Positions 6,923 to 14,460 of a stretch of 14,509 nucleotides of DNA are shown here, in pieces. The position numbers and the translations under genes are program-made. The DNA lies in assembly GCA_913042885.1 (NCBI GenBank), contig CAJWLW010000097.1, positions 1-14,509 on the forward strand. The letters run 5' to 3'. Position 1 is the stretch's first letter, and each line of letters opens with the position of its first letter. The stretch comes from an uncultured Lentisphaeria bacterium (lineage in GTDB: Bacteria > Verrucomicrobiota > Lentisphaeria > JABSQK01 > CAJWLW01). The notes under the pieces were generated by a model. The model was not told where the DNA came from and ran no database searches. It saw only the letters and a program-made list of their open reading frames with translations.

Positions 6923-8083
6923 ATGCCGCATTCCCCAAACACAATCGAAGAACTGTCCGAATGTCTCGCCGGCCGCAATTCTGCCGGGAACGCCGTGGCA
7001 CCAGCCAGCGGCGACACCCACCACTACATCGGCGCAACACTGGCCAGAGAAGCCGAGCCGCTTGACCTGAGTCAACTGGCGGGCGAGCGCTTCTATGAGC
7101 CTGCCGATATGGTCGCTTCCTTCAGCGCCGGCACGAAACTGTCCGACGTGCAGCTCGCCCTCGACGCCGAGAATCAGCGGCTCGACATCGATCCGGGCCA
7201 CCCCGACAGTACACTCGGGGGCGCACTGGCCATCGACCACTTCGGGCCGCGCTGCCACGGCTGGGGAACGTTGCGCGATAAAATTCTTGGTCTGACCTAT
7301 GTCCTGGCGGACGGAGGCATCGTCAAAGTCGGCGGGCGCGTCATGAAAAACGTCGCGGGATACGATCTGAACAAACTTATGATCGGTTCGCTGGGCACTC
7401 TTGCGGTCGTGGCAGAGGTGACCTTTCGTGCCAACCCGAAAAACGATACCGAGGGCGCCTGGCTGTTTGAGTTCGACGACCTGAACGCGGCTCTGGAGGC
7501 AGCATTGAAGGTTCAAGGCAGTCAGCTTGAACCCGTTGCCGTCGTCGTCTTCGATCAACAGGCAGCATCCACCATAATAGGTAGCGAGATGGTGAAGAGC
7601 GCACAACTATTTGTCGCGGCAGAAGGAGTTCCGCCATTTGTCGAGCACCACGCTGCCAGCCTCAGCGAGCTGGTCGGTACTGAGATGACGCGCAGTATCG
7701 ACGGCACGGCGTTGGCCGCCATCTGGTCGGAATGGCACCACCGTCTGCATTGCCGCGATGAAGCACCGATCGTCGCCCGGTTCGGCACACGCGCCAGCAA
7801 GTGCAGTCATTTGAAAGACCTTCAGACATCCAACGGGCTGGTCCTCTACCCGGGCCGCGGCGTTGGCTTCCTCAATGTAGACGACATCGACAGCCTGCAG
7901 GAGTTGCGGCAGAAGTGTGAGTTTTTCGGTGGTTATGCAGTCGTCCATTGGTCGCGGGACCAGTTCGACGCCGAGACTGTGTGGGGCCGGCCACGCCCGG
8001 ATTTCGCCGTGATGCAACGCCTCAAGCAAACTCACGACCCGAACGGCATTCTCAATCCCGGACGATTCTATGGCGGCATCTGA
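6923..8083 (+). CDS. glcE: Glycolate oxidase FAD-binding subunit GlcE
   Basis: GlcE is one of three subunits (D, E, F) of the membrane-associated glycolate oxidase that oxidises glycolate to glyoxylate and feeds electrons to the quinone pool. The 386-residue protein has the PCMH-type FAD-binding domain: FYEPADMVASFSAGTKLSDVQ (57-77), the flavin loop DPGHPDSTLGGALA (90-103), then GPRCHGWGTLRDKILGL (108-124). It also carries the GlcE hallmark GGRVMKNVAGYDLNKLMIGS (137-156). The C-terminus ends with the family PNGILNPGRFYGG. I chose ATG 6923; an in-frame ATG at 6887 would add 12 residues and has a weak GGGG upstream. Neither site has a strong Shine-Dalgarno. It overlaps glcF by 14 bases, so the two are translationally coupled. 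No glcD is upstream. Confidence 0.9.
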   Translation: MPHSPNTIEELSECLAGRNSAGNAVAPASGDTHHYIGATLAREAEPLDLSQLAGERFYEPADMVASFSAGTKLSDVQLALDAENQRLDIDPGHPDSTLGGALAIDHFGPRCHGWGTLRDKILGLTYVLADGGIVKVGGRVMKNVAGYDLNKLMIGSLGTLAVVAEVTFRANPKNDTEGAWLFEFDDLNAALEAALKVQGSQLEPVAVVVFDQQAASTIIGSEMVKSAQLFVAAEGVPPFVEHHAASLSELVGTEMTRSIDGTALAAIWSEWHHRLHCRDEAPIVARFGTRASKCSHLKDLQTSNGLVLYPGRGVGFLNVDDIDSLQELRQKCEFFGGYAVVHWSRDQFDAETVWGRPRPDFAVMQRLKQTHDPNGILNPGRFYGGI

Positions 8084-9380
8084 ACAGCCTTTTCAGTTGA
8101 GCGAGGCGACCAACCGGGCCATACGCCAGTGCGTGCATTGCGGTTTATGCCTGCCCAGCTGCCCGACCTACCGCGAGCTCGGCACAGAAATGGATTCGCC
8201 ACGCGGCCGCATCTATCTGGTCCGCGCGCTTGAGGAAAACCGTATCGATCCGGATGAGGACGCCGGCCCCGACCTCAATGCGATAAACCACCTCGACCTG
8301 TGCCTGGGCTGCCGCGCCTGCGAGACCGCCTGTCCCAGCGGCGTGGATTACGGTGAGGTTATCGAAGGCGCCCGTGCCGCTGCTTACGAGACACGGTTGA
8401 AACGCTGCAGCTTTGCGTCGCGCACGTTGGAAAAGTTTTTGCTGCGAAAAGTGTTGCCAAGTCGGCGCTTGCTCGGAGCCTTTATCGGGCTGCTCAATTT
8501 CTACAACAAATCGGGACTGCGCGAGCTTTTCGACGATCTCATCCCCAACAGTCTCAAGCCGCTGGCTGCAAAAGCACCGGAGCTTATGGGTAAGCCGTTT
8601 CATAAGAATTCCGAGGCAATTTACGAAGCGAAAGGCGAACGCCGCGGGCGTGTCTGTTTCTTCAGCGGTTGTGTAATGGACGGCATCATGGGCGACATCC
8701 ATCGCGACACGATCAAGGTCCTGGTCACCCAGGGCATCGAGGTGGTGGTGCCGAAGACGCAGGTGTGTTGCGGCGCCCTGCACATCCATGAAGGCGACCG
8801 GGTAACGGCGATTGCGCTGGCGCAGAAGAACCTGCGGGTGTTGGACCAGGTCGATGGGGAGTTCGATGCTTTCGTCAACAACTCAGCCGGCTGCGGCGCA
8901 CACATGCAGAAATGGGGACACCTGCTGGCCGACGACGAACAGTTTGCAGAGTTCGCAGCGGAGATCAGCGCCAAAACTATGGACGTCACCCGGTACCTGG
9001 TAGACAAAGGACTGCTGCCATTTCCAAATCCTTACTTCGCCGCCGCCGCCTATGATGCGCCCTGCCATCTATACCATGCTCAGAAAGAAACCAAAGCGCC
9101 GATGCAACTGCTGGGCAAGATCAAGAAATTCCGATTGGTCGAACTACCCAATTCGGATCAGTGCTGCGGCGCCGCCGGTTCGTATACGCTGACCCAGCCG
9201 GAGATGTCCGAGCGCATCTTCATGGGCAAACTCGAAGCGTTGCAGGAAAGCAAGGCCGACTTGGTGGTCACCGGCAATCCCGGCTGCATCCTGCAGTTCC
9301 GTCAGGGACTGGCCCGAGCGGGTCTCGACATTGAAGTCAAACATCCGATGCAGATCGCGGCCGCTGCGGCAGAGGTCTGA
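8070..9380 (+). CDS. glcF: Glycolate oxidase iron-sulfur subunit GlcF
   Basis: GlcF carries electrons from the flavin subunits of glycolate oxidase through iron-sulfur clusters. The 436-residue protein has two ferredoxin-type [4Fe-4S] motifs near the N-terminus: Cys21-24-27-31 (CVHCGLCLPSCP) and Cys78-81-84-88 (CLGCRACETACP). These are followed by two CCG domains: Cys201 (FFSGCVMDG) with VCCGALHIHEGD (Cys233-234), and APCHLYHAQ (Cys332) with QCCGAAGSYTLTQPEMS (Cys365-366). All expected cysteines are present, so the protein should be functional. The start ATG 8070 lies inside the end of glcE in another frame. CCG proteins also occur in lactate utilisation and heterodisulfide reductase-like complexes, but the GlcE partner fixes the assignment. 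Confidence 0.94.
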   Translation: MAASEQPFQLSEATNRAIRQCVHCGLCLPSCPTYRELGTEMDSPRGRIYLVRALEENRIDPDEDAGPDLNAINHLDLCLGCRACETACPSGVDYGEVIEGARAAAYETRLKRCSFASRTLEKFLLRKVLPSRRLLGAFIGLLNFYNKSGLRELFDDLIPNSLKPLAAKAPELMGKPFHKNSEAIYEAKGERRGRVCFFSGCVMDGIMGDIHRDTIKVLVTQGIEVVVPKTQVCCGALHIHEGDRVTAIALAQKNLRVLDQVDGEFDAFVNNSAGCGAHMQKWGHLLADDEQFAEFAAEISAKTMDVTRYLVDKGLLPFPNPYFAAAAYDAPCHLYHAQKETKAPMQLLGKIKKFRLVELPNSDQCCGAAGSYTLTQPEMSERIFMGKLEALQESKADLVVTGNPGCILQFRQGLARAGLDIEVKHPMQIAAAAAEV

Positions 9381-9420
9381 CCATGTGAAAAATATCACTG
9401 CCGACGCGGAACGCGGCCAG

Positions 9421-9449
9421 TTGTACGATTCCCGGCACATTCCTATATT
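9421..9449 (+). promoter_or_regulatory. Sigma-70-type promoter for the FecR-domain gene
   Basis: TTGTAC (9421-9426) and TATATT (9444-9449) are separated by 17 bases. The predicted start near 9456 gives a leader of about 128 bases to the ATG at 9584. It lies 40 bases after the glcF stop, showing that the FecR-domain gene can be transcribed independently. Confidence 0.6.
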
Positions 9450-9463
9450 ACGTTGTTAAACCT

Positions 9464-9495
9464 CCTGCCGGTCGGACGTAGTTCCGAATAGCAGG
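9464..9495 (+). promoter_or_regulatory. 5' leader stem-loop with anti-Shine-Dalgarno-like sequence
   Basis: CCTGC (9464-9468) pairs with GCAGG (9491-9495), and inside it TCGGA (9472-9476) pairs with TCCGA (9483-9487) around loop CGTAGT. A small internal loop separates the two stems. The hairpin sits only a few bases from the predicted transcript start. Its 5' arm contains CCTCCT (9461-9466), which could alternatively pair with the Shine-Dalgarno GGAG at 9572-9575. It could be a stability element or translational control; it matches no riboswitch class I recognise. Confidence 0.4.
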
Positions 9496-9583
9496 AAGAC
9501 CCGAAACTGTGAAGAGCGGCACTGGACTTGCCGTTTAACCTATCACCGTTCAACGTGTCCAAACTCTCACCGGAGATAATCGC

Positions 9584-10750
9584 ATGAACCACATGATACG
9601 CCTTTCCACATTGTGTCTGGCAGCGCTGCTGATTTCCGCTGCCGGTGTCTGGGGTGAAGACATCACCGGTTTTACAGCGCTCCAGGTTAAGGGCACCTGC
9701 AAAATCAAAACGCCGGATGCCGATGCCTACCGTGCCATCGAGACTGGCCTCGAGTATACTTTCGGTTCGACTGTCAAGACGATGCGCAAGTCCTATGTCG
9801 AGTTACAATTTTCCAACAACAACAGGTTCCGCCTGCTGGCACGTACGACCCTGACCATCGATCAGGGCACACGCGACCCTAAGCTCAAAATAGTGAAACT
9901 GGAATCTGGCCACATTGAACTGCAGCTCGACGACTTCCCCGCTGATCACTCGATCAAGGTCGAAACGCCAACAGCAGTCTGTGGTGCCATCGGTACCCGG
10001 TTCGTCATCGCCTTCGAAGACGACCAGGCCGATGCCGACGCGGCTATTGCCAAGAAGGGCGGCCGCGAGAACCGTTTCAGTTGCAGCGCTGGCGAAGTCT
10101 ACGTCGCCAGCCGTTTTTCTATCGACAAGCAGGCCGTCGAAGGCGACACCCTCGACATCCCGGGCTTCGGCGCCGGCGCCGAAATTGTCGCGGTCATCCA
10201 TGAGGGTAAAGAAAACTCCTACACCGACATCATTGTCAACCGCGGTAAGCTGACTTTTAACTACGGCGGCGACAACAAGAACTCGCTCGTGGTGGAAGGC
10301 AAGAAGGGCAAGCCTGCCCGCTTCGTCTGTGCTCTCGAGAAAGCTGCCAAGAAAGACGCCAAGATCAGCGTGCTGGCGCTCCAGGTGAAAGAAGGTGTCG
10401 TGGAGAATCGTAAGAAAAAGATTTTCGGCCGCTTCGAAATGACAACGATCACACCGGACAACGAGGCGGTCGTCGTCAAGAACTCGAGAGTCGGCAAACC
10501 CAAGGACGACGCCGATAACGTCGCCGGGAGCTATATCGACGCCGCCAGGAAAGAAGGCGAAATCCACAGCACACTCGTCGATCTGGAAAAAGAGCCGGTA
10601 CCCGACGTCAACGCCATTGCCAAAGCGAGGATCGACCTCGACGCCGCCGCCAAGGAAGCGACGCGCCTCCGCAAGCTTCTGCACAAGCGCACCCGCAAGA
10701 TGATGGACATCCAGCGCCGTGCCCAGAACCGCAACCGGCCGCGGCGCTGA
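9584..10750 (+). CDS. Exported FecR-domain protein
   Basis: The 388-residue product starts with a signal peptide (about 1-24, hydrophobic core LSTLCLAALLISAAGVWG), so it is exported. Residues about 55-145 resemble a FecR domain: GSTVKTMRKSYVELQFSN, FRLLARTTLTID, VKLESGHIELQL, then IKVETPTAVCGAIGTRFVI. In classical FecR this domain senses iron-siderophore signals and controls an ECF sigma factor. Here there is no N-terminal cytoplasmic anti-sigma segment, no sigma factor and no TonB receptor nearby, so a structural or surface role is more likely. A middle region (about 195-300) is Lys- and Gly-rich. The C-terminal 45 residues form a basic amphipathic helix ending in RRAQNRNRPRR, which might bind nucleic acid, peptidoglycan or anionic envelope polymers. 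The start ATG 9584 has GGAG (9572-9575) eight bases upstream. The gene is followed by a strong terminator, so it is monocistronic. Confidence 0.8.
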   Translation: MNHMIRLSTLCLAALLISAAGVWGEDITGFTALQVKGTCKIKTPDADAYRAIETGLEYTFGSTVKTMRKSYVELQFSNNNRFRLLARTTLTIDQGTRDPKLKIVKLESGHIELQLDDFPADHSIKVETPTAVCGAIGTRFVIAFEDDQADADAAIAKKGGRENRFSCSAGEVYVASRFSIDKQAVEGDTLDIPGFGAGAEIVAVIHEGKENSYTDIIVNRGKLTFNYGGDNKNSLVVEGKKGKPARFVCALEKAAKKDAKISVLALQVKEGVVENRKKKIFGRFEMTTITPDNEAVVVKNSRVGKPKDDADNVAGSYIDAARKEGEIHSTLVDLEKEPVPDVNAIAKARIDLDAAAKEATRLRKLLHKRTRKMMDIQRRAQNRNRPRR

Positions 10751-10797
10751 CCGTATTTGACATTGAGCGCGGCGGACCGCTGATGCCGCGAAGTTTC

Positions 10798-10835
10798 GCA
10801 AGCCCGTCACGACCAGAGTGTGACGGGTTTGCTAT
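10798..10835 (+). terminator. Intrinsic terminator after the FecR-domain gene
   Basis: GCAAGCCCGTCAC (10798-10810) and GTGACGGGTTTGC (10820-10832) form a 13-base stem (one G-T pair) around a 9-base loop, followed by TATTTG. It lies 48 bases after the stop. The T-tract is short, but the stem is the strongest in the window. It also argues against an upstream GTG start (10820) for the next gene, which would fall inside the stem. Confidence 0.75.
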
Positions 10836-10865
10836 TTGACACCACCGCGCGCGATGTTCTCTTAA
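10836..10865 (+). promoter_or_regulatory. Possible promoter of the semialdehyde dehydrogenase gene
   Basis: A perfect -35 TTGACA (10836-10841) follows the terminator. At 18 bases spacing the -10 would be TCTTAA (10860-10865), which is poor. The leader to ATG 10928 would be about 56 bases. A separate promoter is expected because a terminator precedes the gene. Confidence 0.35.
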
Positions 10866-10927
10866 AGCAGTACCAACGCATCCCAAGGCCCAGCAAACGC
10901 GATACCGCACCAAAAGGTCAACATCAG

Positions 10928-12520
10928 ATGGAACTCCACGGACAAAACCTCATCGGCAACGATGTCTCCGCCGATGGTCAGGACACTTTTCACGCCCGTA
11001 ATCCGGCAACAGGCGACCCGCTCCACCCTGCCGTAACGGACGCAACCAACGCCGAGATCAACCGGGCCCTCGAAAAAGCGGAAGACGCGTTCCGCATCTA
11101 TCGCCAGAAAACTCCGGATGAGATCGCCGCGTTCCTCGAGCGTATCGGTGACGAAATCGTTGCACTCGGTGACGCTCTGATCGAACGCGCCTGCTCCGAG
11201 ACCGGCCTGCCGGCGGCCCGCATCACCGGCGAACGAGGCCGCACCGTCGGCCAGCTCAAGCTTTTCGCGGGCGTTCTTCACGACGGCAGCTGGGTCGAAG
11301 CTCGTATCGACACGGCCCTGCCCGACCGTGAACCGGTGCCGAAACCGGACCTTCGCTGCATGCTGATCCCGCGCGGACCGGTCGCCGTGTTCGGCGCCAG
11401 CAATTTCCCCCTCGCCTTTTCGGTTGCCGGCGGCGACACCGCCTCGGCACTGGCTGCCGGCTGCACCGTTGTGGTCAAGGCGCACCCGGCCCATCCCGGC
11501 ACCTCCGAGTTGGTCGGTCGTGCCATCATCGAAGCCGCCAACGCCTGCGACATGCCGCCAGGCGTCTTCTCTATGGTCCAGGGCACCAGCAATCGCGTCG
11601 GTGAGCAGCTGGTCAAGCACACCTTCACGCAGGCCGTCGGTTTCACCGGTTCGCTGGGCGGGGGGCTGGCGCTGTTCCGCCTGGCCATGTCGCGGCCGGA
11701 GCCGATTCCAGTGTATGCCGAGATGGGCAGTGTAAATCCAGTATTCATCCTGCCGGGAGCCATGGCTGAGCGCGGTGAAGCAATCGCCGAAGGTCTCACC
11801 GGTTCGGTGACGCTTGGCGTCGGGCAGTTCTGCACCAACCCAGGGCTGGCCATCATCATCGATGACGACCAGGGCAACGCATTCATGGATAAGCTGCGAG
11901 CGTCGTTTCAGGCTGCGCCGACCGGCACCATGCTGCACGCCGGCATTCTTTCCGCCTACAACAAGGGCGTGGAGAAGCTGGCGACTATTGAAGGCGTCGA
12001 GTTGAGTACACTATCGGAAGCCGAGGCCGCCGCGATCAAAACGCAGGCCCGCCCGTGCCTGTTGACGACCAGCGGTCAGACTTTCATTGAGGAACCAGAG
12101 CTCGAAAACGAGGTCTTCGGGCCATCGACGCTCGTGGTGCAATGCGATTCGCCTGAGAACATGGAAGCGGTAGCCGACAATTTCGAGGGACACCTCACAG
12201 CCACTGTGCACGGCACCGAGGAAGAGCTCGAGACTTACAGAGGTCTGGTGCGGCTGCTCGAGCGCAAGGTCGGCCGATTGATCTTCAACGGTTTCCCTAC
12301 CGGCGTCGATGTCTGTGCGTCCATGCATCACGGCGGTCCGTATCCCGCTACGCTGGACGGGCATTTCACCTCAGTCGGCACGGCGGCAATCCGCCGGTTT
12401 GCGCGGCCGCTGGCCTATCAGGGGTTCCCGCAATCCGCACTGCCGGCGGAACTGCGGGATGAAAATCCTCGCGGCATTTTCCGCCTGGTCAACAGCAAGT
12501 TCACCCAAGATCCGGTATAG
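10928..12520 (+). CDS. Alpha-ketoglutaric semialdehyde (2,5-dioxovalerate) dehydrogenase
   Basis: This 530-residue NAD(P)-dependent aldehyde dehydrogenase has the length and sequence style of the KGSADH group. That group oxidises 2,5-dioxopentanoate to 2-oxoglutarate in the last step of non-phosphorylative pentose, hexarate or hydroxyproline breakdown. Features in order: MELHGQNLIG; RGPVAVFGASNFPLAFSVAG (149-168) with catalytic Asn159; VVVKAHPAHPGTSELV with Lys184 for cofactor binding; the GFTGSLGGG loop (238-246); catalytic Glu265 in YAEMGSVNP; and the nucleophile Cys302 in GQFCTNPGL. The start is ATG 10928, with AAGG (10914-10917) about 10 bases upstream; further upstream in-frame starts lie in the terminator stem. 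No sugar-acid dehydratase is directly adjacent, but the MhpD-like gene 8 kb upstream could in principle supply a related keto acid. A close relative acting on another semialdehyde remains possible. Confidence 0.88.
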   Translation: MELHGQNLIGNDVSADGQDTFHARNPATGDPLHPAVTDATNAEINRALEKAEDAFRIYRQKTPDEIAAFLERIGDEIVALGDALIERACSETGLPAARITGERGRTVGQLKLFAGVLHDGSWVEARIDTALPDREPVPKPDLRCMLIPRGPVAVFGASNFPLAFSVAGGDTASALAAGCTVVVKAHPAHPGTSELVGRAIIEAANACDMPPGVFSMVQGTSNRVGEQLVKHTFTQAVGFTGSLGGGLALFRLAMSRPEPIPVYAEMGSVNPVFILPGAMAERGEAIAEGLTGSVTLGVGQFCTNPGLAIIIDDDQGNAFMDKLRASFQAAPTGTMLHAGILSAYNKGVEKLATIEGVELSTLSEAEAAAIKTQARPCLLTTSGQTFIEEPELENEVFGPSTLVVQCDSPENMEAVADNFEGHLTATVHGTEEELETYRGLVRLLERKVGRLIFNGFPTGVDVCASMHHGGPYPATLDGHFTSVGTAAIRRFARPLAYQGFPQSALPAELRDENPRGIFRLVNSKFTQDPV

Positions 12521-12616
12521 GAGCGTTTGGTGTTCAGAGCGCACGACTCCTTATCGAGCGATCGCCGAGTACACATGGTCCCACCTGCACACTGAAGTCC
12601 GAACACCCCTTCCCCA

Positions 12617-13240
12617 ATGATGAAGGTCAAGATCTGCGGCATCACAAACATCGATGACGCCCGCCACGCAGTCGGGTGCGGCGCCGATCTGCTCGGATTC
12701 GTCTTCTTTCCGAAGTCACCGCGGTATGTGACGCCGGAGGTGGCCGCAGCAATCATTGGCGAACTGCCGACGACCGTCGAGAAGGTCGGCGTGTTCGTCG
12801 ACGAGACAAACGCGGCAATGGCTGATATCGCCCGGGCATGTGGCCTCACCCGGATTCAGATGCACGGTAACGAGTCGCCCGGGCAGGTGGCGGACATGCA
12901 GGAATTCGAAGTCTTCAAGGCTGTCGCTCTGCAGCAGACCGAGGACCTCGTGCAACTTGAGACCTACGCCGGCTGCACATTTCTTGTCGACACACCCGGG
13001 CCGGGTTACGGCGGCACCGGGAAAACCGGCGACTGGCAGCTCGCGAGCGCCGCCGCCGCCAGCCAGCGGATTTTTCTTGCAGGCGGCCTGACACCGGTGA
13101 ATGTCGCCAACGCCATTTCGGCGGTGCAGCCGTACGGCGTTGATGTCTCATCCGGTGTCGAGCGCGCCGAGGGGCAAAAAGATCACGATCAGGTAGCCGC
13201 TTTCATTACAGCCGCGAAAGCACCAACGGAAGTGCACTGA
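12617..13240 (+). CDS. trpF: Phosphoribosylanthranilate isomerase
   Basis: TrpF catalyses the Amadori rearrangement of N-(5-phosphoribosyl)anthranilate in tryptophan synthesis (TIM barrel, cytoplasm). The 207-residue protein shows catalytic Cys7 in VKICGITN and catalytic Asp125 in FLVDTPGPGYGGTG, as in Thermotoga TrpF (Cys7, Asp126). It also has GFVFFPKSPRYV, VGVFVDE, IQMHGNES and the phosphate-binding motifs FLAGGLTPVNV and GVDVSSGVE. The start is ATG 12617, with a second ATG directly after; no Shine-Dalgarno is visible. The stop TGA shares its last base with the ATG of the next gene. About 96 bases separate it from the dehydrogenase, so the promoter may lie there, though none is clear. Confidence 0.96.
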   Translation: MMKVKICGITNIDDARHAVGCGADLLGFVFFPKSPRYVTPEVAAAIIGELPTTVEKVGVFVDETNAAMADIARACGLTRIQMHGNESPGQVADMQEFEVFKAVALQQTEDLVQLETYAGCTFLVDTPGPGYGGTGKTGDWQLASAAAASQRIFLAGGLTPVNVANAISAVQPYGVDVSSGVERAEGQKDHDQVAAFITAAKAPTEVH

Positions 13241-14460
13241 TGAAATTCTACCGGACATACTGGCATCTCGGTTGCGGGCTCGGCATTATCGTGCTGCTGA
13301 GCCTCTGCAGCATCACCGCACCAGGGCAGGACGAGAAGAAACCCGTGCTGCGCAACAAATTCGAATACCACGCGAACGGCAATCCGAAGCGCAAATATTC
13401 CGTGTACACGCGCCACAATCAGACGGTCATACACGGTTATGAAATCGCCTACTATCCGAACGGCAAGTCTATGAGCAAGGTGGGCTATAAGCATGGCGTC
13501 CGCCACGGCACCGGTGTTTTTCTGCATGAGAACGGCAAGAAGCGGGAGCAAGGAAAATTCGTCGATAACCACAAGCAGGGTCTCTGGACACAATGGCGCG
13601 AGGACGAGACGAAGTATCGCGAGATCATCTACGACAACGGCAATCGCCAGGGGCCGTACATCGAATGGCACCCGAACGGCAAAGTCGCGGAGCGCGGCAA
13701 CTACATGGATGATGTCAAAGAAGGCGGCTTTACCGTGTACTTCGACAGCGGCGTCAAACGCCGTCAAAGCACATTCCGAAACGACCGGCGGACAGACAAG
13801 CTCACTGAGTGGCATCCGAATGGCAAAAAACGCTCGACGGTCATCTACGACAACGGCCTACGCCACGGGTCCGCGGTCTGGTGGAACGATGCAGGCGAAG
13901 TGGTGGCACGCAGCGAGTTTCACGACGACGAACCGGTCAGCGGCACGGTCATCGATATTGGCGAAGACGACGCCCACTGGTTCCTGCGCACCTACGATAG
14001 AAGACGGCCGGTGTCGCAGTTGCTCTACGAAAACGGCGCCCCGAAGAACGGCATCTACCGGCAGTGGTACTCCAGCAGCCGCAAGAAAAGCGAGGGGACG
14101 TACGAAGACGGCAAGAAACAAGGTGTCGAGATCCACTGGTACGAGTTCGGCCCGATCGGCGAGGACAAAGGTGGCATCCTCAGCCGCTGCACCTGGGTCA
14201 ACAACAAGGTCCACGGCACCTATACCGAGTGGTTCAAGAACGGCCGGAAACGCTGGGAGATCACCTTGGAGAACGGCATCAAGCATGGACCGGAGCGAGC
14301 CTGGGACGGTTTGGGAAATCTCGTTGCCGAAGGCGAAAACCGCAACGACAAGCCGTGGTACGGCACCGTCCTGGTCACCGACGGAGACATTTCCCGTTAT
14401 GGGCGTTTTGTCGATGGCGTTGAACAGCAGATCATCATTGAGCAAACGGAGTCACAATGA
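13240..14460 (+). CDS. MORN_2-repeat (YwqK-like) exported or membrane-anchored protein
   Basis: The 406-residue protein has an N-terminal hydrophobic segment (about 11-28, GCGLGIIVLLSLCSITAP), either a signal peptide or an anchor. No proper lipobox is present, because residue -1 to Cys23 is Leu. The rest is built of about a dozen repeats of roughly 22 residues with core W/Y-x-x-NGK-x-x-x and a following G-x-Y-x-x-G turn. Clear examples are AYYPNGKSMSK (70-80), FLHENGKKRE (94-103), EWHPNGKVAE (142-151), EWHPNGKKRS (190-199) and EWFKNGRKRW (330-339). This is the MORN_2 pattern also found in YwqK-type proteins. The biochemical function is unknown; such repeats are thought to be structural or binding modules. 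It overlaps trpF by one base and the next gene by four, so it is translated in a coupled operon with tryptophan genes. Confidence 0.85.
   Translation: MKFYRTYWHLGCGLGIIVLLSLCSITAPGQDEKKPVLRNKFEYHANGNPKRKYSVYTRHNQTVIHGYEIAYYPNGKSMSKVGYKHGVRHGTGVFLHENGKKREQGKFVDNHKQGLWTQWREDETKYREIIYDNGNRQGPYIEWHPNGKVAERGNYMDDVKEGGFTVYFDSGVKRRQSTFRNDRRTDKLTEWHPNGKKRSTVIYDNGLRHGSAVWWNDAGEVVARSEFHDDEPVSGTVIDIGEDDAHWFLRTYDRRRPVSQLLYENGAPKNGIYRQWYSSSRKKSEGTYEDGKKQGVEIHWYEFGPIGEDKGGILSRCTWVNNKVHGTYTEWFKNGRKRWEITLENGIKHGPERAWDGLGNLVAEGENRNDKPWYGTVLVTDGDISRYGRFVDGVEQQIIIEQTESQ

Noticed and set aside
9803..10810. Long open frame on the minus strand opposite the FecR-domain gene
   Set aside because: It is a wobble-bias shadow; the plus strand has a signal peptide, Shine-Dalgarno and terminator.
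10862..11938. Long open frames on the minus strand opposite the dehydrogenase
   Set aside because: The catalytic Asn, Lys, Glu and Cys motifs are all in the plus-strand frame; the antisense translation resembles no protein.
13340..14400. Possible CRISPR-like or tandem DNA repeat
   Set aside because: The periodicity is in degenerate coding repeats (MORN_2); the DNA units vary too much and no spacer structure exists.
13858..14445. Open frame on the minus strand opposite the MORN_2 gene
   Set aside because: It is produced by repeated Asn-Gly-Lys codons read backwards; no independent coding evidence.
13240..14460. YwqK-type toxin-antitoxin antitoxin
   Set aside because: The repeats match the MORN_2 pattern, but there is no toxin gene adjacent and the protein is exported or anchored, so an antitoxin role is not supported.
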